Shown: positions 26,713-35,753 of the stretch, one piece after another
Position numbering within the stretch: position 1 is the first letter of the stretch
Layout of the letters: each line of letters begins with the position of its first letter
DNA from: Gammaproteobacteria bacterium
Lineage (GTDB): Bacteria; Pseudomonadota; Gammaproteobacteria; GCA-001735895
Length of the DNA: 41,871 nucleotides
Assembly: GCA_029862005.1 (NCBI GenBank)
Contig: JAOTYD010000028.1
Span: 1 to 41,871, forward strand
Direction of reading: 5' to 3'
Program-made: the position numbers and the translations under genes
The notes under the pieces: generated by a model
Told to the model about the DNA's origin: nothing
The model's input: the letters and a program-made list of their open reading frames with translations, nothing else
Databases searched by the model: none

Positions 26713-28323
26713 TCAGTAGCCTGCGGCATGACCGTCCTTGCGCGGTTCGGAGCCGCCGTGCAGCACGCCGTTTTCCCAATCGATGACGATGGCCTGCCCG
26801 CCGCCCCAGGGCGACCTGGCCGGAACCACGTTGTGTCCCCGCGCCGTTAACTCCGCTCGAGTGGTTTCGGGCACCCCGGTTTCGACTTCAAGCACACCTG
26901 CGTAAAGGAAGAATCGCGCCGCGTCCAGTGCCTGCTGTATATCCATGCCATAGTCGATCCAGTTGGAAAGGACATAGGTTTGCCCCATCGCCTGGTACTG
27001 GCCACCCATGACGCCGAAGCTGAGCACCGGTTTCCCCTCGCGGTAGACCATGGCGGGGATGATGGTATGCATGGGCCGCTTGCCCGGCTCGATCTGGTTG
27101 AAGTGGCCTTCCTCGAGACTGAAGGCGGAACCCCGGTTTTGCAGGTTAATCCCGGTCGAGCCGGCCACGAGACCACTGCCCCACGAAGAAAACACGCTGT
27201 TGATGAACGAACAGGCATTGCGATCCTTGTCGACCACGGTGAGGTATACCGTATCGCGGTGGTTCGGAAGCGCCGATTCAATCGGATGAGGGAACGCCTT
27301 GCCCAGATTGATGCGGGCATACTGGGCTTGCGCAAATTCATCCGCTAATAATTGCGCAACCGGTAGCTCGTTAAATACGGGATCTCCGATGAAACGATCG
27401 CGCTCAGCCATGGCAAGCGCAAAGGCTTCGCTCAAAAGCTGGATATGGTCGGCACCCAGGTGGGGCAGCATCGAGACGTCGGTTTGCGCCAGGATGTTGA
27501 GCGCCATCAGGGTGGTGATACCCTGGCCGTTGGGTGGGATCTCGAACACTTCGTAGCCGCGGTAGCTGCCGCTGATTGGCTCAACCCATTCGGATTCGTG
27601 CTTGGCGAAATCTTCGAGGCTGAACAAGCCGTCATGGACATCGCTGAAGCGCACGATTTCGGCGGCAATTTCACCCTGGTAAAAACCATCCCGACCCTGG
27701 CTGGCGATGGTGCGCAAGCTGCGTCCAAGGTCGGGCTGTCGATGAATCGTGCCGGCAGCGGGGGCCTTGCCGTCAACCAGGTAAGCGGCGCTGGCTTCGG
27801 GCGTCGCGGCAAGCAATTCCTCGTTGCTTCCCCAGGGGTGTTTGTCGCTTTTCCAGCCGTGAGCGATGACCGGTGTGACCGCGTACCCCTGTTCGGCATA
27901 GTGGATCGCGGGCTGCAGCAGGCTTGCAAAATCGAGCTTGCCGAGTTTCCGGTTGGCCTGGTACCAGGCATCGATGGCACCGGGTACGGTGACCGATAGG
28001 ATGCCCTGTACTGGCATGGTATCGAAACCGCGATCACGAATCGTTGCCGCGGTGGCGGCAGCCGGGGCCCGGCCACTGCCGTTAAGTGCATGGAGTTTGC
28101 CGGATGCAGCTTCGTGGTAAAGGATGAAGCAATCGCCGCCGATGCCGGACGAATAAGACTCGACCACCGACAGCACCGCACTCGCTGCGATCGCGGCATC
28201 GAGCGCATTGCCGCCATCGCGCGTGACCTGCAGTGCGGTTTCGGTCGCCATCGGCTGGCTGGTGGCGGCCATGGCCTCGGTTGACATAGCGACCGAACGG
28301 CCTGGGAGCTGAATGTTACGCAT
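26713..28323 (-). CDS. Gamma-glutamyltransferase family protein, no signal peptide
   Basis: These Ntn-hydrolases cleave or transfer gamma-glutamyl groups (glutathione and relatives) after autoprocessing. The 536 residues include ATSQPMATETALQVTRDGGNALDAAIAASAVLSVVESYSSGIGGDCF, typical of the large subunit. The autocleavage/catalytic Thr is T358 in HRDTVYLTVVD, and the small-subunit motifs SSWGSGLVAGSTGI, PGKRPMHTIIPAMV and FGVMGGQYQAMGQ are intact. The N-terminus (MRNIQLPGRSVAMST) is not a signal peptide, unlike E. coli Ggt, so the enzyme should be cytoplasmic and may act as an amidase or on another gamma-glutamyl compound. It is a single-gene unit. Confidence 0.9.
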   Translation of the reverse strand: MRNIQLPGRSVAMSTEAMAATSQPMATETALQVTRDGGNALDAAIAASAVLSVVESYSSGIGGDCFILYHEAASGKLHALNGSGRAPAAATAATIRDRGFDTMPVQGILSVTVPGAIDAWYQANRKLGKLDFASLLQPAIHYAEQGYAVTPVIAHGWKSDKHPWGSNEELLAATPEASAAYLVDGKAPAAGTIHRQPDLGRSLRTIASQGRDGFYQGEIAAEIVRFSDVHDGLFSLEDFAKHESEWVEPISGSYRGYEVFEIPPNGQGITTLMALNILAQTDVSMLPHLGADHIQLLSEAFALAMAERDRFIGDPVFNELPVAQLLADEFAQAQYARINLGKAFPHPIESALPNHRDTVYLTVVDKDRNACSFINSVFSSWGSGLVAGSTGINLQNRGSAFSLEEGHFNQIEPGKRPMHTIIPAMVYREGKPVLSFGVMGGQYQAMGQTYVLSNWIDYGMDIQQALDAARFFLYAGVLEVETGVPETTRAELTARGHNVVPARSPWGGGQAIVIDWENGVLHGGSEPRKDGHAAGY

Positions 28324-28430
28324 CGGTAATACCTAAAAAATATCGCGCGGCATAGTATAACCGCTTATTTATGCAAAGGCCGCCTCTCGTTGGGGAAAAC
28401 TTCACGTCTGGTGTACAAAGAAAGGAGGCA

Positions 28431-28477
28431 ATAAAGGGGACGCAGGGGTTATTTTTTAATCCCTACGCCCCTTTTAT
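28431..28477. repeat. Palindromic hairpin repeat, copy 1
   Basis: On the minus strand this reads as a GC-rich stem around the core GGGATTAAAAAATAACCCCT, the same 20 bases found in the hairpin at 40052-40095. The arms ATAAAGGGGACGCAGGG and CCCTACGCCCCTTTTAT pair with a few mismatches. It lies between the divergent starts of the gamma-glutamyltransferase and cyclase genes, so it is not placed as a terminator here and is better seen as a dispersed repeat. Confidence 0.6.
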
Positions 28478-28552
28478 TTGAATAACTTTCACTGATTACT
28501 TGTCGTCGATTAGGAGGTAGACTAGGCAGCAAACCAGCTATTCTGTCAAACC

Positions 28553-29476
28553 ATGTCGGAGAACGATCTCGTAGTTGCCATTGTGATGGCAGACATCAGC
28601 GGCAGCAGCGCGCTGTACGATGAAGTTGGGGATACCGATGCGCTGCGCCTGGTCGGCATCTGCCTCGATAACCTGGCGGCCATCGTCGAGCGGGAAGGTG
28701 GCACCAGCATCCGATCTAAAGGCGATGACGTGCTGGCCATCTTTGACGATGCCTCCGCCGCGTTCAGGGCGTCACGCGCTATGCTGTCGCAACAAAGCAC
28801 CGGCCGGACGCTTGCCGTCCATGTGGGGGCAGCCTTCGGCAATGTCATTCGGGCTCGCGACGATATCTTCGGTGATAGCGTGAATATCGCCGCTCGACTC
28901 AGCTCGATGGCAAAACCGGGCGAACTTCTCGCCACTGACGGTTTTGTGACGCAGCTTCCGGAAGCCGACAAAAGCCGGATGCACCCGCTCGACACCATCA
29001 CGTTCAAAGGCAAGGATGCAGCAACCGGGATCTTTGCGCTGCTCGAGGAGGGCGCGCAGCTGCGTACAATGATCGGCAAGTCGCCGGCCATTACCGAAGC
29101 GCGCCTGGCAAGGCGTCCAACGTCTGCCGTAACGGTGACGCTGAGTTACGCGAACAAGTCATTTGCCTGCACTGAAAGGATGACCTTGACGATTGGCCGC
29201 TTGAGCGGCAACGATATTGTCATCGAACAGCCCTGGATATCGCGAGAACACGCAAAATTGCGGGTGCGACGGGGCAAGGTTGAGCTCTCGGATCAAAGTT
29301 CCTCGGGCAGCTTTGTTTCGGCACAGCCAGGTCACGAATTCCTGTTAAAGCGTGAGACCGTGCTGTTAGCCGGGTGTGGCGTCATCTCTCCGGGGGTGCC
29401 GTCGTCGGCAGCGGAAGCCGAGGTCATCCACTACGAGGTGACCATCCAGGAGCCCGATTCCGACGCGGTGGATTAA
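28553..29476 (+). CDS. Class III adenylate/guanylate cyclase with C-terminal FHA domain
   Basis: This 307-residue soluble protein has a CHD cyclase domain (about 5-175) with metal Asp D14 in VMADISGSS and D58/D59 in SKGDDVLAIFDD, purine-contacting K56, and DDIFGDSVNIAARLSSMAKPGE with D104 plus transition-state N111 and R115. This set favours cyclic AMP. An FHA domain follows (about 195-270): LTIGRLSGNDIVIEQPWISREHAKLRV has the phosphothreonine-binding GR...SREH residues. FHA domains read phosphorylated threonines, and the gene ends four bases into the 3' end of a convergent Ser/Thr kinase gene, so a kinase-to-cyclase link is plausible. No membrane segment is seen. Confidence 0.9.
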   Translation: MSENDLVVAIVMADISGSSALYDEVGDTDALRLVGICLDNLAAIVEREGGTSIRSKGDDVLAIFDDASAAFRASRAMLSQQSTGRTLAVHVGAAFGNVIRARDDIFGDSVNIAARLSSMAKPGELLATDGFVTQLPEADKSRMHPLDTITFKGKDAATGIFALLEEGAQLRTMIGKSPAITEARLARRPTSAVTVTLSYANKSFACTERMTLTIGRLSGNDIVIEQPWISREHAKLRVRRGKVELSDQSSSGSFVSAQPGHEFLLKRETVLLAGCGVISPGVPSSAAEAEVIHYEVTIQEPDSDAVD

Positions 29477-32400
29477 GGCCTTTGGCCGCAGGCGACCGAG
29501 CGTTCGGTGTTGCCGAGGTATTGCCGGCGTCGCGTCTCGTCGAACGCGTATCCTCCAATCTCACAGGCCCGTGCTACGCTGAGCTCGTTCCACAGCTTCA
29601 CCTGTCCATCGTCACCGGAGGTGCCGAACTGCCGCCCGTCGGGGTGCAGCGCGATGCGCCAGCTGGCGCCCGCGTGTGCCGGCCAGGGATTGGACAGTCG
29701 CCGCCCGCTGTCGGCATCCCACAGATGCAGGTTACCGCTGCGGTCAACGGCTACCAGGGTGACGCCGTCTTCGAGCCAGGCGATGTCGGTTGCCCCGCCC
29801 GAATGACCGGCAAACGCCGCCAGCTGCTCGCCCGTGGCGATATCCCACAACGCGACGACCTCGTCGCTCGATGCCGTCGCCAGGTGTCGGCCGTCCGGGC
29901 TGAAAGTGGCGCTCCACAGCACGTTATCGTCTGCCTCGATCTCCTTGAGCAGGGTGTTCTGTGCCGTGTCGAACAGCCTGACCTTGCCGTCCGCCGAGGT
30001 TACTGCGATCATGCCGCCGTCCGGCGATAGCCTGGCCCGTGTGATCGGCCCACCGTCGTACGGCAGTACCCGTTGCGCTGCCCCGTTTTCGACCTCCCAC
30101 AACGCAACCCGGGCATCGCTTGCGGTTACCAGCTCACTGCCGTCGGGCGTGAAATCGACCGACCAGATTGCATCCGGGTCGGCCGCGACCGACCAGCGCA
30201 GCGCACCCGTGGCCGCGTCCCACAGGCGCAGCTGACCGCCGCGGTCGGCCGACGCCAACAGCGAGGCATTGGGCGAGAACGCAAGTGCCCACACCTCGCG
30301 CTCGTGTCCGCCGAGTAAGCGGGAGCTATTTTCGCGCCCGGGCTCCCATACCTGCACGACACCGATGCTGTCACCCGCTGCCAGCAGGCGGCCGTCGCTG
30401 CTGATCGCAAGGCCCTTGGCTTTTGGGCCGGTAACCTCGCGCACCGCCGCCGCCGGATAGGCTTTGTCGAGACGCCACATACGAACCAGCTGGTCTTGCC
30501 CGAGGGTCGCCAGCAAACGCCCGTCATGGCTCCCTTCGGCGTCGATAATAGCCCGACTATGCCCACTCGGTGTCGTCCTCAGCAGTTGGCGCCGATCGAC
30601 GTCCCACAGGCGCACCGACCCGTCGCCGCTGCCACCGATCAGTGTCAGGCCGTCGGGTGCGAATTCGACCCCGCTGATGTGGCTGTCCGGGCCGAAGGCC
30701 TGTCCGAGTGAGCGTCCGTCGGGATAATCGAGCACAATCGACTTGCCGTCGGTACTGGTGGCCACCATGCGACTGCCGTCGGGACTGAACACCAGTTTCG
30801 ACAGGTGACTCGTGTCGGGGCCGCGAATCGGTGCGAAAAGCGGCTCGCGTGACGGCAGCGCCCAGCCGTAGATGTTGCCGTCGTTATTGCCGGCCACCAG
30901 TCCCTGTCCGTCCGGGGTAAACTCGACCACCTTGAAGGCGAGGGTGCGTCTGGCCAGCGGCTCGCCGATGGGAATGCCACGCCCGACGTCCCACAGACGC
31001 ACGGTGCCGTCGCCGTTCGCCGAGGCGAGGGTGGCGCCGCTCGGGCTGAAACAGATGCTCATGACTACGTCGCCGATCTCTCCCAACCTGGTCGACTGCC
31101 GGCTGTCGAGGTTCCACAGGCGGATGACGCCGTCGGCGCCGGCCGATGCGAGCCAGCGGCCGTTGGGCCCGAATTCGACGTCCCAGATACCGCCGGAGTG
31201 GCCGAGTAAACTCGGGCCGATACGTTCGCCGGTCGCGGTATCGAAGAGTTCGACGGTGCCACCGCGCTGGCCGGTGGCGAGCCGTGAGCCATCGGGGCTC
31301 AGCGCGATGACCAGCGTGTCGCCCACGGCTATGGGGCTGCCGACAACGAACGGTCCTCCCCGCTCCAGGAATCGCCGCGCCGCCACCATGGCCACGCGTG
31401 CGTCGTAGGCCGGCGGCGTAGTTTCCGCGCGTGCGACGGCCTCGGCCCCCAGCACCAGTGACAGCAGTGGGTCCTTGTCGACAAGCCCATGGGCCACCGC
31501 GCCGAGGGCGCCGGCAAACCGATCCCGGGCCTCGGCGGTTGCCATCTCGGCGCGCTGTTCATTGTTTCGGGCCTGGCGGTATTCGATAAGCGCGACTACC
31601 GAGGCAACGGTAGTACCGATCGCCAGGATCGCGAGGCCAGCAATGGCGATACGGCGCAGTCGGCGGGATTTTTGTTCCCGCTCCGCGGCCCGGGCCTCCG
31701 CCTGCGCCCGGGCTTCGGCGGAGGTATCGAGGAATTCACGCCCGAGGGCATCGAGCTGATCCGGGTTCTTTTCCGCCCATTCGAGCGCGGTCAACAGCGG
31801 CGTACCGCGATAGAGCAGGTCCGGGTCGCGGTTGCCGGCTTCCCATTCCGTCGCCGCGTGGCTGATGCGCTGGCGCAAGCGCAAATCGTCGCGCGACTCC
31901 TCGATCCAGCCGCGTAACCGCGGCCAGGTGCGCAGTAACGCCTCGTGGGCGATCTGCACGGTTTTATCGTCGACCGTCAGCAACCGTGCCTCGGTCAGGC
32001 CTTCGACGACGCGGCCCATGACCTCGGACTGGGAATCCTGCTCGATATCGGCGCGTGCGATCACGCGACGGGTGTCGGATGCGCTCGATCCCGACGTCAC
32101 CAGACGCAGGAACAGGCGCCGGGTCGCGGCTCGCTCGGCGTCGTCGAAGCGCTGTTCGAAGGTGGCCTCGGCGGTCTGGCTGATCGCGCCGGCGACGCCC
32201 CCCGCCTCGTGAAAACCCTGCAGCGTCAGCACGTTATCGCGCCGCCGCGACCAGGTCTCGACCAGCGCATGGGCCACCAGCGGCAGCGAACCCGCTTCGT
32301 GACCGGCCTCGTCGATGATGGCGTCCACCAGGATGCTTTCGACGTGCAGACCGGATCGACGCGCCGGTTCGACGATGGCGCGGCGAAGTTCCGCATCGGT

Positions 32401-33900
32401 CATCGGCCCCACCAGTATCTGGTTGTGCGTAATGTGTTCGGCCAGCCACGGAATTTGTGCGCATTGACCATAGAAATCGGCGCGCACCGCGATGACGATC
32501 CGCACCTTGCTGTCGGCCGGGTCGGTCATGGCCGAGATCGCGTTGATGAAGCTTTTTCGCTGCTTTGCCGTTGCCAGTGTAAAAAGCTCCTCGAACTGAT
32601 CGATACACAACACCAGCGGGCGTTCGATGCCGTCTTTCCAGCTGAGATGCCGGGCCATTGTCGGGCGCTCCAGCAGGTCTTCGAAGGTTATCGTAAGCCC
32701 GCCTCTCGACGGTGTGCCGGTGGCCTGGAAATAGAGCTCGGCCATTGGGTCGCGTCCGGGTGTAAACAGCGCGACTTGCCAGCTCTCGCGACCCAGCAGC
32801 GCACCGGCCCGGATCGCGGGGATCAGGCCGGCGCGCACCAGTGAAGACTTGCCGCTACCGGATGGCCCGCCAACGGTGAGCACCTGGTGAGTTTGCAGGC
32901 GCCGCACCAGATCGTCGATCAGTACCTCGCGACCGAAGAAGAATTGCGCATCCTCGATCTGGTAGGCGGCCAGGCCCTTGTAAGGGCAGGCGGCCGCGAC
33001 GGGTGCCGCCTGTGTGACAGCCCGGTTTTGCGTCGGCGGCGTATCGGACGCGAGCGTTTCGTGAATGGCAGCACGCCAGGCGTCGATATTAGGGAATCGA
33101 TTCTCCGGCTCGAAGGCCATGCCCTGCTCGAAAATGTCGTGCCAGGCCGACGGCAGCTTGATCAACTCCTGCTCGAGCGACGCGGCCGGCGGCGGGCGCT
33201 GGCCCATGACCAGGTGCCACAACATCGCGGTGGCGGCGTAAATGTCGGCAGCCGGCGTGATCTCCGCAGTGGTCAGGCTCTGTTCGGGCGCCTGGTAGAG
33301 TGGCGTACCCCCGACCACGGTCGCATCGCTGCCACGGCTGGCGAGATCCTTGGCGATGCCGAGATCGCCCACCAGGATGCGCTCTTCGTTGCCGACCAGG
33401 GTGATCTGGGACATTGTTGATGCCGCGGTTGCGTCATCGGCGTTCACCCCGCGGCGAACCAGCTGGAACAGTATATTGGCCGGTTTAATGTCGCGATGCA
33501 CGACGCCGGCCTCGTGCAGGTCGGACAGGCTGGAAGCCAGGGCATCCACCAGTGCCATGATGCCCTGTGGGTCGGGAGCGGTTGAATCCTTGTACTTGCG
33601 CAGGCGTGGCTCGAGCGTGCCGCGATCGGCGAAGTCCATGACGAAATAGGGGCAGCCATCGTTGAGTCGGCCGATATCGTGGACAGTGACGACGTGGGGC
33701 GAGCGAATACGCCTCAACAGGCGCGCCTCGTCGAGGAAACGCGACATAAGTTCCTCGTCGTCGGTCAGCACCTCGTGCAGGATCTTGATCGCAACGAAGG
33801 ATTGCAGCTCCTCGTCCCAGGCGCGAACGACCACTGCGAAGCCGCCGCGGCCTATTTCATTGCGAACCTCGTAGCGACCGACGTAGGCTGGCAGCTTCAT
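29473..33900 (-). CDS. Ser/Thr protein kinase with NTPase domain and two WD40 propellers
   Basis: This 1475-residue signalling protein has a Pkn2-type kinase (about 7-285) with all catalytic motifs: glycine loop GRGGFAVV, K39, E58, HRDIKP 135-140, DLG 179-181 and APE 204-206. A nSTAND-type P-loop NTPase follows (from CPYKGLAAYQ about 305 to about 700; Walker A GPSGSGKSS 345-353, Walker B LVLCIDQFEE about 429-438). A coiled-coil-like stretch rich in Ala/Arg/Glu leads to one membrane helix (about 751-773). The rest (about 855-1450) holds 14 WD40-like repeats (FSPDG...LWD), enough for two seven-blade propellers, outside the membrane if the kinase is inside. The ribosome site is weak. The gene lies 15 bases after the secreted-protein gene and is convergent with the cyclase-FHA gene. 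Confidence 0.92.
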   Translation of the reverse strand: MKLPAYVGRYEVRNEIGRGGFAVVVRAWDEELQSFVAIKILHEVLTDDEELMSRFLDEARLLRRIRSPHVVTVHDIGRLNDGCPYFVMDFADRGTLEPRLRKYKDSTAPDPQGIMALVDALASSLSDLHEAGVVHRDIKPANILFQLVRRGVNADDATAASTMSQITLVGNEERILVGDLGIAKDLASRGSDATVVGGTPLYQAPEQSLTTAEITPAADIYAATAMLWHLVMGQRPPPAASLEQELIKLPSAWHDIFEQGMAFEPENRFPNIDAWRAAIHETLASDTPPTQNRAVTQAAPVAAACPYKGLAAYQIEDAQFFFGREVLIDDLVRRLQTHQVLTVGGPSGSGKSSLVRAGLIPAIRAGALLGRESWQVALFTPGRDPMAELYFQATGTPSRGGLTITFEDLLERPTMARHLSWKDGIERPLVLCIDQFEELFTLATAKQRKSFINAISAMTDPADSKVRIVIAVRADFYGQCAQIPWLAEHITHNQILVGPMTDAELRRAIVEPARRSGLHVESILVDAIIDEAGHEAGSLPLVAHALVETWSRRRDNVLTLQGFHEAGGVAGAISQTAEATFEQRFDDAERAATRRLFLRLVTSGSSASDTRRVIARADIEQDSQSEVMGRVVEGLTEARLLTVDDKTVQIAHEALLRTWPRLRGWIEESRDDLRLRQRISHAATEWEAGNRDPDLLYRGTPLLTALEWAEKNPDQLDALGREFLDTSAEARAQAEARAAEREQKSRRLRRIAIAGLAILAIGTTVASVVALIEYRQARNNEQRAEMATAEARDRFAGALGAVAHGLVDKDPLLSLVLGAEAVARAETTPPAYDARVAMVAARRFLERGGPFVVGSPIAVGDTLVIALSPDGSRLATGQRGGTVELFDTATGERIGPSLLGHSGGIWDVEFGPNGRWLASAGADGVIRLWNLDSRQSTRLGEIGDVVMSICFSPSGATLASANGDGTVRLWDVGRGIPIGEPLARRTLAFKVVEFTPDGQGLVAGNNDGNIYGWALPSREPLFAPIRGPDTSHLSKLVFSPDGSRMVATSTDGKSIVLDYPDGRSLGQAFGPDSHISGVEFAPDGLTLIGGSGDGSVRLWDVDRRQLLRTTPSGHSRAIIDAEGSHDGRLLATLGQDQLVRMWRLDKAYPAAAVREVTGPKAKGLAISSDGRLLAAGDSIGVVQVWEPGRENSSRLLGGHEREVWALAFSPNASLLASADRGGQLRLWDAATGALRWSVAADPDAIWSVDFTPDGSELVTASDARVALWEVENGAAQRVLPYDGGPITRARLSPDGGMIAVTSADGKVRLFDTAQNTLLKEIEADDNVLWSATFSPDGRHLATASSDEVVALWDIATGEQLAAFAGHSGGATDIAWLEDGVTLVAVDRSGNLHLWDADSGRRLSNPWPAHAGASWRIALHPDGRQFGTSGDDGQVKLWNELSVARACEIGGYAFDETRRRQYLGNTERSVACGQRP

Positions 33901-33915
33901 ACACGCGTCGAACCA

Positions 33916-34383
33916 CTACAGGTGATCGCTGGCATCGACGCAATGAAAAAGACTGGCATCCAGAATGTTGTGATTCCGGTCCGCCGAAGTAACACAAACG
34001 GTAACGGCGCCATCACGAATGCTGGTCGATGCGGCACCCGTGGTGGTGTAGTTCGGATAATCGTCGTGCCGGTGCCATTTTCCCTTCTCCACCCCGAACG
34101 TCGTGGCATTTCTGCCAACCTGCTTGATGTCGTATTGCTCGCCCCACCAGACATGCAGATGATTTTTCGAGACATCGGGCTTGAAATTGGCCTTGAAGGT
34201 GAGCATCAGCTCTTCTCCCGCCGGTTTTACGTCGAGGATTTTAACCTCGCAGCCGTCCACCGGGCAGGCGTTGGCCATGGGTTCAGAGGCAAGTACGTGG
34301 TTGGTGCCGATCAGTGTCGTCGCCATGATAGGAGCGCATATCGCGAGCCGACGGCAGGTTCTGGAGATGCTTGTTTTACTCAT
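33916..34383 (-). CDS. Secreted protein of unknown function upstream of the kinase
   Basis: The 155 residues begin with a signal peptide (MSKTSISRTCRRLAI, then hydrophobic, cleavage probably near VLASEPMA). The mature part is beta-rich and includes NACPVDGCEVKILDV, NHLHVWWGEQYDI, a His-rich KWHRHDDYPNY and two late cysteines (TVCVTS, FHCVDAS), so four cysteines could form disulfides. A strong AGGAGGG ribosome site precedes ATG 34383. I do not recognise the family. Its stop is 15 bases before the kinase gene, so the two are probably co-transcribed, and the periplasmic location fits a partner or ligand of the kinase's exported WD40 part. That role is inference. Confidence 0.7.
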   Translation of the reverse strand: MSKTSISRTCRRLAICAPIMATTLIGTNHVLASEPMANACPVDGCEVKILDVKPAGEELMLTFKANFKPDVSKNHLHVWWGEQYDIKQVGRNATTFGVEKGKWHRHDDYPNYTTTGAASTSIRDGAVTVCVTSADRNHNILDASLFHCVDASDHL

Positions 34384-34515
34384 TTGGAATCCCTCCTCTT
34401 ATGAATTATGGATTTGACGCTAGTAGTATGTTCCTAAGCAGTAGAATTATAAACACTCTATTTAACTCAGGCCAAATCAGAAAAGGCCCTTGCCGCCATA
34501 GGGGAAGCGCAAAAA

Positions 34516-34610
34516 CGAAGCAATCTCCGGTTTATAACGCGGTATCAAGAGGCTGCTTCGCTACAGCCTCAGCGTTCGCTTCGCACAAGCCGGGCCCCGC
34601 TTGCAATGAC
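34516..34610. repeat. Degenerate palindromic repeat
   Basis: CGAAGCAATCTC (34516-34527) is nearly the inverse of GAGGCTGCTTCG (34549-34560, two mismatches), and the segment continues with a degenerate tail ending GCAATGAC (34603-34610). It looks like a decayed member of the dispersed GTCATTGC...GCAATGAC repeats. It lies in the 270-bp gap between the lysR 3' end and the promoter side of the secreted-protein gene. No gene is seen in this gap. Confidence 0.4.
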
Positions 34611-34630
34611 TGCGGGTCGCGATCAGACAT

Positions 34631-34656
34631 TGAAACCCGGAATATCCCGGGTTTCA
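34631..34656 (-). terminator. Hairpin overlapping the lysR stop codon
   Basis: TGAAACCCGG (34631-34640) and CCGGGTTTCA (34647-34656) form a perfect ten-base stem with a six-base loop. The lysR stop codon (34656-34654) is part of the stem. No T tract follows on the minus strand, so it is a probable 3' stability hairpin or weak terminator rather than a canonical one. Confidence 0.5.
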
Positions 34657-35580
34657 GGGCAGGCGCACCATCGCCGCGGCCTTGGCTTCCTCGATGATCC
34701 AGTCGCGCACCTGTTGCGCGGATTCGGACAATTCAGTGCGGTCCGACCAGATCAGGTGAAACTCTTCGCTGGTCTTCCAGCTCTGCGGCAGCACCGGCAC
34801 CAGCAGGCGTTTCTGGATCAGTGAATCAGTGACGTGGCGCCAGCCCATGGCGATGCCTTCGCCGGCCATCGCCGCCTGGATCACGAGCGCGTAATCGTTC
34901 AGGCGCAGGCCTTCGCCCTTGTCAACGAAGTCGACGCCGAAGGATTGAAACCAGTCGAGCCACCGGGGCCGGGGACGGAAAGGCTCCTCGAGATGGATGA
35001 ACTGGTGCTGCAACAGGTCCTCGATCGACTTCGGCCTCGGATTCGATGCCAGGTAAGACGGGCTCGCCACCGCGAACAGTTCCTCGCGCGCGATCGCGGC
35101 CGAATCGTACCCCGGCCAGCCGCCACGTCCGCGGCGGATGCCGAGCGAGACGTTTTCGTATTCGAGATCGACATCCTTGTCCACCACCTGCAGACGCAGA
35201 TCGATATTCGGGTGTGATCGGTGCAACCGCGTCATGCGCGGCATCACCCAGTAGTTTGCGAAAGCGGTCGAGATCGATAATGTAACCAGATGCTCCCCAC
35301 CGCCGCGGTTGACCTCGCGCGCGGCCTGCAGTAGCCGCTCCAGGCTGAGCGAAACCTCGTTATAAAAACGTTCCCCGGCCTCGGTCAGCCGAATCGCCCG
35401 GTGCCGTCGTTCAAACAGCTCCTGCCCAATCGCTGTCTCCAGCTGCCGAATAGCGAGACTCACCGCGGGTTGCGAAACCCCAAGCTCTTCGGCCGCCCGC
35501 GTAAACGACAACAACCTCCCGCAAACCTCGAACACAAACAAATGATGCGGCGAATGAATAAGACGGCGCAACTCACGCAT
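34654..35580 (-). CDS. LysR-family transcriptional regulator
   Basis: The 308 residues have an N-terminal winged helix (about 12-72: LFVFEVCGRLLSFTRAAEELGVSQPAVSLAIRQLETAIGQELFERR) and a periplasmic-binding-protein-like effector domain (about 97-300: VTLSISTAFANYWVMPRMTRLH, similar to the GcvA group). The gene is divergent from the MttB-family gene across 359 bases that contain two ACATAAAG-type motifs, one a full palindrome with T-N11-A, so it very probably controls the methyltransferase-dehydrogenase operon. The effector may be a quaternary amine or its demethylation product; that is inferred from the targets. Confidence 0.92.
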   Translation of the reverse strand: MRELRRLIHSPHHLFVFEVCGRLLSFTRAAEELGVSQPAVSLAIRQLETAIGQELFERRHRAIRLTEAGERFYNEVSLSLERLLQAAREVNRGGGEHLVTLSISTAFANYWVMPRMTRLHRSHPNIDLRLQVVDKDVDLEYENVSLGIRRGRGGWPGYDSAAIAREELFAVASPSYLASNPRPKSIEDLLQHQFIHLEEPFRPRPRWLDWFQSFGVDFVDKGEGLRLNDYALVIQAAMAGEGIAMGWRHVTDSLIQKRLLVPVLPQSWKTSEEFHLIWSDRTELSESAQQVRDWIIEEAKAAAMVRLP

Positions 35581-35607
35581 AAGTCAGACTCGATGCTCCA
35601 AATTACC

Positions 35608-35706
35608 GTCATCTCGCGGCTCGACCGCGGGATCCAGTGGCGCGAAGACATACACATAACACCGAATCCTGCCGGACCGACGCATCGGATCAAGCCGCGG
35701 TATGAC
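35608..35706. repeat. REP-like element with inverted ends
   Basis: The left end GTCATCTCGCGGCT...GGATCC and the right end GGATCAAGCCGCGGTATGAC (35687-35706) are imperfect inverted copies about 50 bases apart. The left end also folds on itself (CGCGG-CTCGA-CCGCG). It lies just upstream of the lysR start (35580), where it may separate the lysR promoter from the mttB-side operators. It belongs to the same GTCAT...ATGAC family as 743-819. Confidence 0.55.
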
Positions 35707-35753
35707 CGGGTGGGCCAGGCCGCCTTTCAAGTTCATTGTCACTAGGCGGTGTC

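Noticed and set aside
27507-28217. 236-codon minus-strand frame in the gamma-glutamyltransferase region
   Set aside because: It is an alternative frame of the same strand, Ser/Pro/Arg-rich and featureless. The glutamyltransferase frame holds all motifs.
31945-32844. 299-codon plus-strand frame opposite the kinase-WD40 gene
   Set aside because: It is antisense to the NTPase domain, whose Walker motifs are intact on the other strand.
29473-34383. Calling the nSTAND kinase locus an antiphage defence system
   Set aside because: The architecture overlaps with conflict proteins, but there is no effector nuclease, toxin or other defence gene nearby, and the WD40/FHA context fits ordinary signalling better.
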